Both the position numbers and the translations under genes were made by a program. From an uncultured Oscillospiraceae bacterium (GTDB lineage Bacteria; Bacillota; Clostridia; Oscillospirales; Ruminococcaceae), in the NCBI GenBank assembly GCA_910589145.1, contig CAJUSD010000003.1, positions 62,001-126,000 of the forward strand: a stretch of 64,000 nt of DNA, given 5' to 3'. Under the pieces are notes generated by a model. That model was not told the origin of the DNA. It ran no database searches and saw only the letters and a program-made list of their open reading frames with translations. Of the stretch, positions 41,496-51,578 are shown piece after piece; position 1 is the first letter of the stretch, and each line of letters starts with the position of its first letter.

Positions 41496-44135
41496 TTATT
41501 TTGACTCATACCAAGTCTTCCCAGTCTTTGCCGCAACTTCCATTGGTACAGCCAAATGAACTGCATCTTCCATTTCCTCTTTCAGCAAAACCTTTACCTG
41601 TTCCGCTTCTTCAATTGGGGCTTCCACAATCAATTCATCATGGATTTGCAGCAGCAATCTTGATTTCAATCCATCTTTTTTCAGTCTGTGGTAAACCCGT
41701 ACCATAGCAATCTTAATAATATCCGCCGCTGTCCCCTGAATAGGGGTATTCATAGCAACCCGCTCTCCAAAAGCACGGGTATTCCGGTTGGAGGCAGCCA
41801 GTTCCGGCAAATACCGTCTGCGATGAAATAGAGTGGTGACATAACCCTGCTTTCTGGCCAGTTCTTTAGTTTCCTCCATATATTTCCGAACACCGGAATA
41901 CGTTTTGAGGTAATTCTTAATGTACTGGTCAGCTTCAGACACAGAAACCCCAATATCATTAGACAGTGAAAAGGCACTGATTCCATAAACAATCCCGAAA
42001 TTAACAGCTTTTGCCCGGCTGCGCATCAAAGGAGTCACAAAAAGCGGCGGTTGATTAAATACCTGTGAAGCAGTTGTTGTATGGATATCCTCTCCATTTT
42101 GGAAAGCATCAATCATATTCTGATCTTTAGAAATGGAAGCTAAAACTCTTAGCTCAATCTGGGAATAATCAGCATCAACCAGCAGACAGTGATCTTTTGC
42201 CCGGAAGAATTTTCTGAGGTTGCTCCCCAGCTCTGTCCGAACAGGGATATTTTGCATATTAGGTTCTGCCGAGCTAATCCGCCCAGTGCGTGTTTCTGTT
42301 TGATTAAAAGAAGAATGAACCCGTCCGTCCGATGCAACTACTTTTAGAAGGCCTTCTACATAGGTCGATTTTAATTTTGTCAGCTGACGGAACTGGAGGA
42401 TTTTTTCAATGATAGGATGCTGTCCTCTAAGCCCGTCTAAAACCTCAGCATTTGTAGAATAACCGCTTTTGGTCTTTTTTGCAGAGGGAAGCCCCAGCTT
42501 AATAAAAAGAACCTCTCCAAGCTGCTTGGGCGAATTGATATTAAATTCATAACCTGCATCCTCCCAGATAGATTTTTGCAGATCGGCTATATCTATGTCA
42601 AGCGTTTTGCCGAATTGAGCAATCCCATTTGTATCCAGTTCAAAGCCGATTTGTTCCATGGAAGCCAGTACTTCAGAAAGAGGGATTTCTATTGTGTGCA
42701 GTAAATCTTCCTGCTCATTATTTTGGATTAGCTTGGAAAGCTTTCTGCAAAGTTCGGGGAATCCTCCGCATAGTTTTGCAAAACCCTCTGTCCCCTCTGG
42801 AATTTCCCCTTTAAAATCTATATTGCTTACAGGATACTGTGTTAAAAGCTTATCAACAGGATATTCAGTGGAATTGGGGCTGAGGAGGTATGCCGCCAAC
42901 GCTGAATCAAAGGCTATTTCCCCCAACTCCAGATCATGAAGCATGGCAAAACGGTACAGCGATTTGCAGTTATGGGTTTGAATCGGAATATGGAGTTCCT
43001 GAGCCCTTTTCAAAAGAACAGAAAGCCTTTCCGAAGCATCCTCCTGAATACAGTAAACTGTATCTTTTACCGAAAAGCCAAACGCCTCCGGCCTATCTTC
43101 ATGAAACAAAACCAAAAGTGAAAGTGCTTCCTCCTTTGAAAAAGCTTCCAGGATTTTGGAAATATCCTCTGCCAAAGGGTTAGGAACTATCTTAATTTCC
43201 AGCGTAGACGGTTCTCCATTTTTTACAGAATCGGGTATGGCATCCTGCCCCTGCGCTAAGTCCTCTGCTGAAAGCCCAAAACGTTTCACTAACGTATACA
43301 TTTCCAAACGGTTCAAAATAGAATATACTTTTGCTTTATCCTGATGGCGGCGTGCTAAATCCTGAATAGAACAGGGGACAGGGGAATTTTGGTTGATTTC
43401 TGCCAGCCGATAGGACAGATAAGCACTGTCCTTTCCAGCCTCCAATTTTTTCTTGACAGCAGGACGTATGCCGTCTGCATCCAGGTGACTGTATACACCG
43501 TCTAAGCTTTTGAACTTCTGGATAAGGTCAAGAGCAGTTTTTTCACCAACTCCGGCTACACCGGGAATATTATCTGACGAGTCCCCCATAAGCGCCTTTA
43601 CATCAATCATCTGCCGCGGGGTTACTCCATATTTTTCCTGAATCGCCTCTGGCGTAAAGGGGATATATTCCGCCTTACCTCCCTTGGAAGAAGCCAATAC
43701 TACCGTTACATGATTGTCTACAAGCTGGAACATATCCCGGTCCCCGCTGGCTATATAGCACTCCTGGCCCGCTTCAGAGCAGCGTTTACCCAAAGTTCCC
43801 AGAATATCGTCCGCTTCATATCCTTCCAACTCTACTATAGGATATCCCAAAGCGGTGATTAAGTCTTTTAAAAACGGGAGCTGCATCCCCAGCTCGTCCG
43901 GCATCCCTTTGCGGTTCCCCTTGTAATCTGCATACATTTTATGGCGGAAAGTGGGGGCGGACAGATCAAAGGCAAAAGCTGTCATATCCGGCTTCAGCTC
44001 GCTTTCCAGCTTCAGAAATATTCCAAAAAAGCCGAAAATTCCATTTGTGAATATCCCCTCTTTTGTAGTCAGCGGCCTTACTCCGTAAAATCCCCTGTTC
44101 AGTATGCTGTTGGAATCTACTATCAGCAGCTTCAT
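41496..44135 (-). CDS. polA: DNA polymerase I
   Basis: Pol I removes RNA primers and fills gaps in replication and repair. The 879-residue protein has an N-terminal 5'-3' exonuclease (VDSNSILNRGFYG, YKGNRKGMP, GYEADDILGTL, GDSSDNIPGVAGVGEKTA). A central 3'-5' exonuclease fold seems to lack the Asp-x-Glu catalytic motif (the strand reads SLLVLFHEDRP). The C-terminal polymerase has VDADYSQIELRVLA, RAKAVNFGIVYG and LLLQIHDELIVEAP. Loss of proofreading residues is common in Firmicute Pol I. The ATG at 44135 has only a GGGGG-type site upstream. Confidence 0.97.
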   Translation of the reverse strand: MKLLIVDSNSILNRGFYGVRPLTTKEGIFTNGIFGFFGIFLKLESELKPDMTAFAFDLSAPTFRHKMYADYKGNRKGMPDELGMQLPFLKDLITALGYPIVELEGYEADDILGTLGKRCSEAGQECYIASGDRDMFQLVDNHVTVVLASSKGGKAEYIPFTPEAIQEKYGVTPRQMIDVKALMGDSSDNIPGVAGVGEKTALDLIQKFKSLDGVYSHLDADGIRPAVKKKLEAGKDSAYLSYRLAEINQNSPVPCSIQDLARRHQDKAKVYSILNRLEMYTLVKRFGLSAEDLAQGQDAIPDSVKNGEPSTLEIKIVPNPLAEDISKILEAFSKEEALSLLVLFHEDRPEAFGFSVKDTVYCIQEDASERLSVLLKRAQELHIPIQTHNCKSLYRFAMLHDLELGEIAFDSALAAYLLSPNSTEYPVDKLLTQYPVSNIDFKGEIPEGTEGFAKLCGGFPELCRKLSKLIQNNEQEDLLHTIEIPLSEVLASMEQIGFELDTNGIAQFGKTLDIDIADLQKSIWEDAGYEFNINSPKQLGEVLFIKLGLPSAKKTKSGYSTNAEVLDGLRGQHPIIEKILQFRQLTKLKSTYVEGLLKVVASDGRVHSSFNQTETRTGRISSAEPNMQNIPVRTELGSNLRKFFRAKDHCLLVDADYSQIELRVLASISKDQNMIDAFQNGEDIHTTTASQVFNQPPLFVTPLMRSRAKAVNFGIVYGISAFSLSNDIGVSVSEADQYIKNYLKTYSGVRKYMEETKELARKQGYVTTLFHRRRYLPELAASNRNTRAFGERVAMNTPIQGTAADIIKIAMVRVYHRLKKDGLKSRLLLQIHDELIVEAPIEEAEQVKVLLKEEMEDAVHLAVPMEVAAKTGKTWYESK

Positions 44136-44295
44136 AGTTTTTCATACGCCCCCTATATGATTTTAATTTATGGCTCGATTCTATTATAACGTCCAGTCCT
44201 GAACATCTATTCCCCAAAATCCAACACAGATACCATGTTTCGGTTCACATTCCCCATAAAATGATGATATGGTTATGGTTCCCTCCTGTCTCCCG

Positions 44296-45282
44296 TTATT
44301 CTATTTCGTTTAAAAGCTGGTCGACAATGAACCGGGGGCGCTGCTTTACTTCAGCGTAGATTTTACCCACATATTCCCCAATCATTCCCAGACATAATAA
44401 TTGGATCCCGCCAATCATCCAGATAGACCCCATTAAGGTTGTCCATCCCTGAACCGTATAACCGAATAATTTCTGAATCAGCAATACCAGCAGCATCATT
44501 ATGCTGGCGAAAAAAATCAACACTCCCAGCCAGGTAATCATGCGTATTGGTTTAACGCTGAAAGACGTAATCCCGTCAAAGGCAAAGGAAAGCATTTTTT
44601 TTAGCGGATACTTAGATTCCCCTGCAAAGCGCTCATGCCGCTCATAGGTGACAATCGCAGAGGGGAATCCAATCAGGGGAACCACCCCCCGCAAAAACAG
44701 ATTGACCTCTCGATATTGGGCCAATGCATCCAGAGCGCGGCGGCTCATTAGACGGTAATCAGCGTGATTGTCTACAATGTCCACGCCTAACGTTTGCATA
44801 AATTTATAAAAGCCCTGGGCAGTTCCCCGCTTAAAAGCGGTATCAGTGGCGCGGGAACTTCTTACTCCATATACAACATCAGAACCTTTATAATATTCCG
44901 CTACAAAACGATCAACAGCGTCCACATCGTCCTGTAAATCAGCATCCATAGAGATGACCATATCGGCATATTGTTTAGCAGTCATAAGCCCTGCAAGGAG
45001 GGCATTTTGATGCCCCCGGTTACGGGAAAGCTTTAATCCGCCAATCTGTCTGTGCTGTCCATGGAGCTGAGAAATCAGTTCCCAGGTTTTGTCTTTGCTG
45101 CCGTCATCTACAAATAGAATCCGGCTTTTTTCTGAAATCATACCAGATGCTTCCATCTGCTGGATCTTTTCCAACAGCCGGCGGCTGGTTTCCTGTAAAA
45201 CAGCTTCTTCATTATAACAAGGGATTACCAGATATAACGTTTCTGGAGGTAGTTTGGCTTTTCCTTCTGGTTTTTCAGGCAT
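44296..45282 (-). CDS. Family 2 glycosyltransferase, polyprenyl-phosphate type
   Basis: Similar enzymes (DPM1/GtrB) transfer a sugar from a nucleotide donor to undecaprenyl phosphate at the inner leaflet. The 328-residue protein has the GT-A motifs VIPCYNEEAVL (about 19-29), ILFVDDGSKD (about 55-64) and MDADLQDD (about 112-119). Two C-terminal membrane helices (about 240-300) follow. Its start overlaps the end of the YfhO-family gene by eight bases, so the two are translationally coupled. Together they probably modify a cell-surface polymer. Confidence 0.92.
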   Translation of the reverse strand: MPEKPEGKAKLPPETLYLVIPCYNEEAVLQETSRRLLEKIQQMEASGMISEKSRILFVDDGSKDKTWELISQLHGQHRQIGGLKLSRNRGHQNALLAGLMTAKQYADMVISMDADLQDDVDAVDRFVAEYYKGSDVVYGVRSSRATDTAFKRGTAQGFYKFMQTLGVDIVDNHADYRLMSRRALDALAQYREVNLFLRGVVPLIGFPSAIVTYERHERFAGESKYPLKKMLSFAFDGITSFSVKPIRMITWLGVLIFFASIMMLLVLLIQKLFGYTVQGWTTLMGSIWMIGGIQLLCLGMIGEYVGKIYAEVKQRPRFIVDQLLNEIE

Positions 45283-47851
45283 TTCCGTTTTCCTCCTTTT
45301 CAGGCGGAGGTTCGGGTAAAGGCTTTGTTTTCCCTGGCGCTCCCCTTTCTAAAAATTCTTTTAAATCTTCCTCATTGTCTTCTTCAATTCCTTGATTCAT
45401 CTCTGCAAAAATCCCATATAGGAAATCATCCTTGCTCAAATTGCCGCTGCTTTCTTCACTGTCGGAAAATTGGTCGGGGACAACTTGTCCAACTTCCATT
45501 TCAGTACGATTATTTATCATTTGACGCACCCCGAATAAAGCCAGATATCCTGCCAATAACGCAAGACCTGCCACAGACAAAATAATTCCCCATACCAGGC
45601 CGGGGGTCATATACTGAAAGCGAATATCACATTCTCCCTCAGGACACCGCACCGCCATAAATCCAATATTGGCTTTAACGACTTCAGCAGGTTTTCCATT
45701 GACGGTAGCGCTCCATCCCTTTTCATAAGGCACTGAGAAGAATACCAGGTTTTCCTTACTTAAATTGATATGCGCCGAAAATCCCCGATTATCCTTAGTA
45801 AAAGAATCTGTGCACTGTGTGCGGCGGTCTTTTACATCATCAGTAAAATCATCATAGCCGAAATTGCAGTTAGACTGATCCAGTTCCCAGAGGATATCGC
45901 TGTTATAATCCACATCGTCCTCCTCCAAAACAATGGCTTTTAATAAAAGTTTTGCCTTGGATGAAGTAGCTGCCTTATCAAAATCCTCCCTTAAAATATA
46001 ATAATCATATGCAAAACCCATTGGAAGGAAATTATCGTTTTCATACAAATTAAAGGTATTCTGGTTGTCCACATAGCGGAATCCCGGCATAGGGTTCTGC
46101 TCCTCTTTTCCCTCCTCAATAAACAGCCATTTTACGGAAAGAAGTGACCTAAGTGCATAATAGTCTGTTGAAGGTTTGCTGGAGACATCCCGTTTAACGC
46201 CTACCTCTGGATAAAACTCCATAATGGAAACCGGTACAATGCTATGAAACGCCTGAATATTGGGGAGCTGCCAGAACATTCCCATATTGTCCATAGCATC
46301 ATAGAAATCAAAGCGGGCAAATTCATCGTCGGGAATTTCCAGACGGTCTTTCCCATCTAACGCAATATCAACAATCCAATCTCCTTTGGGGGAATTGAGA
46401 ACCTTACCCATAGTCAAAAAGGTTGCCCCATATACCAAAATAATAGCGGATGTTACTCCGGCTGTCACCTTTAAAAAGCGTTCTTCACCCTCTTCACGGA
46501 TGCGATCCACCAAAATATGGGTAATAATCATACAGGCAACGGCAATGACACTGACAATCGCATATCTTGCCCAGTTATCTACCAACCCGATGCTCCACTT
46601 TTCGTCCTGATAGATTGGGGTCAGGCCCATAGCAAGAATAAAGGTAATGGTAATGACCGCTGTCCAGCGCTGTCCCCGGCGCAGGTCAATTTCCTTATTT
46701 TCCAGGGAACGTACTGTGGCAAGGCACATCATTAATATTGGCATGTAAAACCAGCGGGCATAATAGGACTGGTTCATCATTACAAACAAACTGTTAAAGC
46801 CGGGAATCATAGCAATCAGCAGAGAAGCAGCTAAAATCTTTTTCAGCCAGTCCCTTTGGCTGCATTGGACATATGCAATTACCCCGGACATAGAAAACAT
46901 GGGTAGCCATGCACTGAGGGACGACCATTTTGCAGCCTGGTCAGTAAACAAGAAAGAATTATATACCAGATCCGGTGGAAAAAACATATTATATAAAATC
47001 TCCATAGGGCGGCGTTCCTGCCAATATACCCAGATATTCCAACCGTTCTGGAGGCTGTCCAGACCTGTTCGGGGATTTCCGATCAGTGCCAGAACTGACG
47101 GCAAAAGCACCGATGCTGCTATTAGCACTCCAAACACCGATTCCAATGCCACCAGTCCAAATTTTTTCAAGTTTATAGGAAAGGCTTCCTTATCTGTGCA
47201 GCGGATGGCAAAGTATATCAGCACAAAAACGACTTCACCTATAAAAAACCAATAGTTTACAAATGCGTTAATGAATACTGTTGCTGCAAACAAACCTTTA
47301 CGGTCATTCTGAACCAGCTCCTCTAAGCCTACCAATAGCAGTGGAAAAAATACAACTACTTCAAGAAAATGGTTGAAAAATGTATTATAGATACAAAAAC
47401 CCGAAAAACCGTATAGGATGCTCCCCAGCATTGCGTAACGAATATCCTTTGTAAACCTTTTTAAATAGCAGAAACCTGTCAGGGATGCACAGGCCAGCTT
47501 TAAGATTAAAAGCGGCCCCATTAACATGGGTACAAAATGGTTGGGGAATACCAGGGTCAGCCAGAAAAAGGGGCTGGTTATGAGATAAAAACTATAGGAA
47601 CCTATAAAATTAGCGCCAAGGTCTGTTTCCCAGTTCCAAAACCAGTCCCCGCTCCGTACCGCCTGATGGGCCAGTTTATAAAACGGCACCTGCTGTACAT
47701 TAAAATCCCCTGTGAAAAAATAGTATCCCTTCTCCCAAATAATAAATGGCAGAAATAACAATGTGGATAGCAGCAGCGCGTAAAGAAAAATTTGAAGATA
47801 TGGATTCTTCGTGAGCTTCGGCTGCGTCAGCTTTTTAAACAATGCTTTCAC
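45275..47851 (-). CDS. YfhO family multi-pass membrane protein
   Basis: YfhO-family proteins are large GT-C-like membrane proteins implicated in glycosylation of lipoteichoic acid or other envelope polymers. The 858-residue protein has about 12-13 membrane helices in its first 480 residues. The first external loop motif GDFNVQQVPFYK and the segment NYWFFIGEVVFVLIYF are present. A long extracellular beta-rich domain (about 490-770) and a last helix near 775-800 follow, with an acidic cytoplasmic tail rich in Glu and Pro. It is the first gene of a pair with the glycosyltransferase, which likely makes its lipid-linked donor. Confidence 0.9.
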   Translation of the reverse strand: MKALFKKLTQPKLTKNPYLQIFLYALLLSTLLFLPFIIWEKGYYFFTGDFNVQQVPFYKLAHQAVRSGDWFWNWETDLGANFIGSYSFYLITSPFFWLTLVFPNHFVPMLMGPLLILKLACASLTGFCYLKRFTKDIRYAMLGSILYGFSGFCIYNTFFNHFLEVVVFFPLLLVGLEELVQNDRKGLFAATVFINAFVNYWFFIGEVVFVLIYFAIRCTDKEAFPINLKKFGLVALESVFGVLIAASVLLPSVLALIGNPRTGLDSLQNGWNIWVYWQERRPMEILYNMFFPPDLVYNSFLFTDQAAKWSSLSAWLPMFSMSGVIAYVQCSQRDWLKKILAASLLIAMIPGFNSLFVMMNQSYYARWFYMPILMMCLATVRSLENKEIDLRRGQRWTAVITITFILAMGLTPIYQDEKWSIGLVDNWARYAIVSVIAVACMIITHILVDRIREEGEERFLKVTAGVTSAIILVYGATFLTMGKVLNSPKGDWIVDIALDGKDRLEIPDDEFARFDFYDAMDNMGMFWQLPNIQAFHSIVPVSIMEFYPEVGVKRDVSSKPSTDYYALRSLLSVKWLFIEEGKEEQNPMPGFRYVDNQNTFNLYENDNFLPMGFAYDYYILREDFDKAATSSKAKLLLKAIVLEEDDVDYNSDILWELDQSNCNFGYDDFTDDVKDRRTQCTDSFTKDNRGFSAHINLSKENLVFFSVPYEKGWSATVNGKPAEVVKANIGFMAVRCPEGECDIRFQYMTPGLVWGIILSVAGLALLAGYLALFGVRQMINNRTEMEVGQVVPDQFSDSEESSGNLSKDDFLYGIFAEMNQGIEEDNEEDLKEFLERGAPGKTKPLPEPPPEKEENGNA

Positions 47852-48689
47852 CTCGAACGTTTTTTATATAGGGTTTAAATAACCCTGCGGCTATTATACC
47901 ATATTTTAGTGAAAAAAAAAGAAATATCTCCCCATTTCCCATGGAAATTATGTAGAAAGCAGTTTCCAGCCTTAAAAATACCTTCTATCCATTAAAATGA
48001 GAGTTCGATGTAAAAGTACAACCTAAGACGAGAACCACCTAGATAACGAAAAAAGGTTTGAAAGTCCCAGGGTTGTGCAGCGGAGCTGCACTCCTAAAAA
48101 AGGAAATAAAAAGCCCGTTTACACAAGCAAAATTCCTTGGTGGGAGGATTCGGTTCAGTTTATATAAAACATTGCGAGGGGAAATAAGAGGGCTTTTTGA
48201 CCCACATCCAATTCGCGGATGCTGCTGCCAGCCCAAGGTGAACGTAAAAGCCAAAGGCCCGTTTTTAGAAATGCTGTTAACTTGGAGAAAACAAAAGGCT
48301 GCAAGAATAAGACCCAGGTTGTATCTGCTTTTTACCATCAAACTCATGTTAATTATAGGGTGTGCTGTTGGGTCCATTTTTTTGCAGGATTTACCGAAAA
48401 ATAAAAATTTTTTCAAAAACTTTTCTATTTCAAAATGCTGTGATATACTGAAGACTACTGAAAATATTAAACAAACTCTGTATAAAGCTTAAACAAAGCT
48501 TCTATTCTTTAATGATTCCCCCTTCAATCTCTTTATCTATACGCCTTTCAGCAGCAGTCTGCGTCAGAGCCTGCCTGCAGCCCAGTTTACAGACCAAAAG
48601 AACCCCATATCCAACCGGGTTTATAAAAAAATCAGGTTCAAAATCATAACAGATCAATATGACTATCGTTTTCAGCGGAGGAAACCAGA
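47852..48689. other. Longest gene-free stretch; decayed repeat plus unexplained DNA
   Basis: This gap of 838 bp lies between the divergently read YfhO and dus genes. It contains an extended -10 for the YfhO gene (TGGTATAAT on the minus strand near 47898-47906), a GGGTTATTTAAACCC hairpin, and a mosaic repeat fragment at 48016-48094. Frames of 125 and 144 codons overlap on opposite strands at 48039-48492. Neither has a ribosome site or a recognisable domain, so I do not call them; they may be remnants of a lost gene. Confidence 0.55.
48016..48094 (+). repeat. Mosaic intergenic repeat, shortened copy
   Basis: GTACAACCTAAGACG opens the copy, followed by AGAACCACCTAGA (compare GGAAACCACTTAAA at 14958). 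After a gap of about 22 bases relative to the 14944 copy, CAGGGTTGTGCAGCGGAGCT follows. Confidence 0.6.
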
Positions 48690-49682
48690 TTGAAATTAGG
48701 AAAACTTCAAATTGAACCAACTGCCGCCCTTGCGCCGATGGCCGGAGTAGCTGATACCGCTTTCAGGCGGATCTGCAAAGAATATGGGGCAGCATATGTT
48801 GTCGGGGAGCTGGTCAGCGCAAAGGGCATGACCTACCATAGTAAAAACTCGGCAAAACTTTTGGAAATTACCAGCGAAGAACGTCCAATGGCAGTACAAC
48901 TTTTTGGAAGCGAGCCAAAAACCATGGCAGAGGCCGCCGAAATGTCGCTGGAAAATTCTCCTGATGTGATTGATATTAATATGGGCTGTCCTGCACCAAA
49001 GGTTACAGCTACTGGAGCGGGAAGCGCCTTAATGAAGGATCTGCCCAAAGCATCAAAGATAATTGAAGCAGTAAGGGCAGCCGTCCCCAGCCAAATACCA
49101 GTAACAGTAAAATTCCGAAAAGGATGGGACGACAGTTTAATCAATGCCGTAGAATTTGCCAAAATGTCAGAACAGAGCGGCGCGGCAGCAGTTACAATCC
49201 ATGGCCGGACACGGGCGCAAATGTATACGCCTTATGCTGATTGGGAGATTATCCGTCAAGTAAAAAATTCTGTTTCCATCCCGGTGATCGGAAACGGGGA
49301 TGTAGACAGCCCGCAGTCGGCTATGGAAATGTACCGCCAAACAGGTGTAGAATTAGTGATGGTAGGCAGGGGAGCATTGGGAAGGCCGTGGCTGTTTGCA
49401 CAGATTCAGGCTTTTTTAAAGGATGGTATTATTTTACCGGAACCACCGCTGGAAGAACGGATGGCGGTAATGATAAGGCATATCCGGCTTGCGGCAGAAC
49501 TGAAAGGGGAAGATATTGCAGTAAGGGAATCCAGAAAGCACATTGCCTGGTATTTGAAGGGAATACGCGGTGCGGCAAAGTTCCGCAATGCTTCGGGCAG
49601 CGTCCGCACAGTTGAAGAAGTTCAGGCTCTGGCCCAAGAGGTAATCAGGGTTAATTCTGAAGAAATCAGCGGTTCTTATTAG
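48690..49682 (+). CDS. dusB: tRNA-dihydrouridine synthase
   Basis: This FMN enzyme reduces uridines in tRNA. The 330-residue TIM-barrel protein has APMAGVADTAFR near residue 15 and INMGCPAPKVT near 97, which includes the catalytic Cys. KFRKGWDDS near 141, TIHGRTRAQMY near 167, IGNGDV near 197 and GRGALGRPW near 222 follow, with a C-terminal helical tRNA-binding domain. The start is TTG with GCGGAGGAAA eight bases upstream; no better ATG exists. Confidence 0.96.
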   Translation: MKLGKLQIEPTAALAPMAGVADTAFRRICKEYGAAYVVGELVSAKGMTYHSKNSAKLLEITSEERPMAVQLFGSEPKTMAEAAEMSLENSPDVIDINMGCPAPKVTATGAGSALMKDLPKASKIIEAVRAAVPSQIPVTVKFRKGWDDSLINAVEFAKMSEQSGAAAVTIHGRTRAQMYTPYADWEIIRQVKNSVSIPVIGNGDVDSPQSAMEMYRQTGVELVMVGRGALGRPWLFAQIQAFLKDGIILPEPPLEERMAVMIRHIRLAAELKGEDIAVRESRKHIAWYLKGIRGAAKFRNASGSVRTVEEVQALAQEVIRVNSEEISGSY

Positions 49683-49707
49683 TAGTTGGGATGTAAGCAT
49701 ACCTTAT

Positions 49708-49748
49708 AAAAAACATTGCCCCCATGTTAAATTAACATGGGGGCAATG
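49708..49748 (-). terminator. Terminator between dus and the SEDS-like gene
   Basis: A 17 bp nearly perfect palindrome (CATTGCCCCCATGTTAA with its complement) lies at 49714-49748. On the minus strand it is followed by TTTTTT, so it ends the SEDS-like transcript; it may also slow transcription from dus. Confidence 0.87.
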
Positions 49749-49761
49749 GCTTCTCTGGAGT

Positions 49762-51231
49762 TTAGCGTTTCCTCCAACTGCGTTTAAAATCCGGCAAACG
49801 CAGTTTCAACGAAATATTAACTTCCCGATTGGAATGCTGGATCGAAACATTTACAGGGAATTTTAAATCCATCTCATAGACATTCATTTCATCTAAACCT
49901 TTTCTCTGTTCTGCTGACAGCAGAAAGCCCAACAGGATAAAGTTTACAATAATGGAAATATTCCCCTGGAGGAAGGGAAATGGAAAAGGTGAAAAATCTA
50001 AGCCTCCTAAATTGGCTAGTAAAAAGAAAAAGAATTGTATTGCCAATGTGAAAACGGCGGTAAAGGAAACCATTTTTCCTAAAACATTGGACTGCTTTCG
50101 GCAGATATGAATTCCCTTCCAGCAAAGGAGTAGGGCAAGCAGGAGAACAATGCATAAGATCCACCATCCCAGACGGGTAATCGCCCACGTAAGAAGAAGG
50201 TCCGGTGTATGGGGCAGAAATTGGAATTCTGTCAAAGGAAGTTGTTCCTGCGCTGCGTACAGGGGCAGTGGTTCAGCATAGCCTATCCATTTAGAAGAAG
50301 CTAAAGCAGAGCGTACAGCAAGAATATAATACCCCTGGTTTTGGGGGTCAGCATAGGGATTTATCCAAAGGTATATTCGATGCCATGCCAGTGTCAGAAA
50401 GACATAGAAAAGAATTACCGTTGGCCCAAACATAAGGGAATAAGCCGCCGCCTTCTTACCTGTGGAAAAGTTTCCAAACCAATTTATTTTTAATGCCAGA
50501 ATTAGCACAGCCAAACACGGCAAAGCAATCATTAACCCGCGGAAAAAGGTAGTTCCAATCATAAGAAATAAAGAAACTGCCGCCATCCCACCGCAAACCA
50601 AGAACCCGAACAGCCCCTGGTTTCGGAAAGAATATATTACCCCGCAGAATATCAATGGAAATAAAAGGCATAGATGAATCCCAAAGGAATATAACATATA
50701 ACTACCAGCATTTCGGCTAAAACGGTAGGCAATGGGAAGGAAAAGGACAGCAAGGTTATATGCCAGATAGAGTATAATGCTGTTTTTACGGTTCATAGCC
50801 AGAGCAGTATAATCTATCTGCATAGCTGCCAACATTCCGCTGATCCCAAGGATAACTGCTAAAACCGTGTTCAGCCATGGGTACGATACTGGACCCTGCA
50901 TATAAAACACAGATTGCATAAAAGACCCCGTCAAAAGCAGCAGACCTACCAAAAACAAAACTCCTTTGTCTATTTTGGGGCGGTAAGTTCGATCAAGCTG
51001 GGTTCCTATTTGAATTGGGTCTCCCATTTCCTGAATGGTTTTCTGGATTGCCTCCTCAGAGGGGATTCCATGGGAAACATATACTTCCATCTGGTCTTTC
51101 ATATGGTTGGACAATTCCCGCCGGATAGATGGGTGGGCTTTCTTCCACCGTATTTGTTGGCACACTTGGGAAAGGTAATCGGTAAATTCCTGTGGGATAA
51201 TATTTGTAAAATTAGAATTGGACACAGGCAT
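49762..51231 (-). CDS. SEDS (FtsW/RodA/SpoVE)-like membrane protein with permease-prefix domain
   Basis: SEDS proteins polymerise peptidoglycan. The 489-residue protein begins with a helical soluble region (about 1-75, SNHMKDQMEVYVSHGIPSEEA and EMGDPIQIGTQL). That region looks like the permease-prefix domain found in PadR-linked membrane proteins. About ten membrane helices follow, and a loop-helix near 345-365 (FQFLPHTPDLLLTWAITRLGWW) aligns with the conserved SEDS segment before a late helix. A short polar C-terminal tail closes it. It overlaps the PadR gene by 20 bases. The core SEDS residues are diverged, so polymerase activity is not assured. Confidence 0.72.
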   Translation of the reverse strand: MPVSNSNFTNIIPQEFTDYLSQVCQQIRWKKAHPSIRRELSNHMKDQMEVYVSHGIPSEEAIQKTIQEMGDPIQIGTQLDRTYRPKIDKGVLFLVGLLLLTGSFMQSVFYMQGPVSYPWLNTVLAVILGISGMLAAMQIDYTALAMNRKNSIILYLAYNLAVLFLPIAYRFSRNAGSYMLYSFGIHLCLLFPLIFCGVIYSFRNQGLFGFLVCGGMAAVSLFLMIGTTFFRGLMIALPCLAVLILALKINWFGNFSTGKKAAAYSLMFGPTVILFYVFLTLAWHRIYLWINPYADPQNQGYYILAVRSALASSKWIGYAEPLPLYAAQEQLPLTEFQFLPHTPDLLLTWAITRLGWWILCIVLLLALLLCWKGIHICRKQSNVLGKMVSFTAVFTLAIQFFFFLLANLGGLDFSPFPFPFLQGNISIIVNFILLGFLLSAEQRKGLDEMNVYEMDLKFPVNVSIQHSNREVNISLKLRLPDFKRSWRKR

Positions 51232-51559
51232 TTCCCCCTCTCAAAACCTGGTTTACAGCTTCTGTGAAGCTGCTCCATTCTCTTTCTTTTGCCTTCAAAA
51301 ACCGCTTTCCCTTGGAGGTAATACTATAATATTTCCGCACTTTTGCATTTTCCGCCGCCTTTTCATAGGATGTCAAATATCCCTGCTTTTCCAGATTGTG
51401 TAAAAGCGGATACAATGTCCCAGCTTTCAGGGAAAATACATCGTTGGAGCGGGCGGAAAGCAGTTCAATCATTTCATATCCGTATAAATCCTGTTCTTCC
51501 AACAGTTTCAGCAGCAGCATGCCAGTGCTTCCCGTTTGCAGGCTTTTGTCGATTGCCAT
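51212..51559 (-). CDS. PadR family transcriptional regulator
   Basis: The 115-residue protein has the PadR winged helix: MLLLKLLEEQDLYGYEMIELL (about 14-34), SLKAGTLYPLLHNLEKQGYLTSYE (about 43-66) and the wing RKYYSITSKGKRFL. A short C-terminal helix for dimerisation follows, as in PadR subfamily 2. It is read first in a two-gene operon with the SEDS-like gene, which carries the matching permease-prefix region. The operator in its own promoter indicates autorepression, typically relieved by a ligand or envelope stress. Confidence 0.93.
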   Translation of the reverse strand: MAIDKSLQTGSTGMLLLKLLEEQDLYGYEMIELLSARSNDVFSLKAGTLYPLLHNLEKQGYLTSYEKAAENAKVRKYYSITSKGKRFLKAKEREWSSFTEAVNQVLRGGNACVQF

Positions 51560-51578
51560 ATTTCAGCCCTTCTTTCTT

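Noticed and set aside
48058..48492. 144-codon plus frame and overlapping 125-codon minus frame
   Set aside because: Neither has a ribosome site, both start inside a repeat fragment, and the translations look random. Kept only as a possible remnant.
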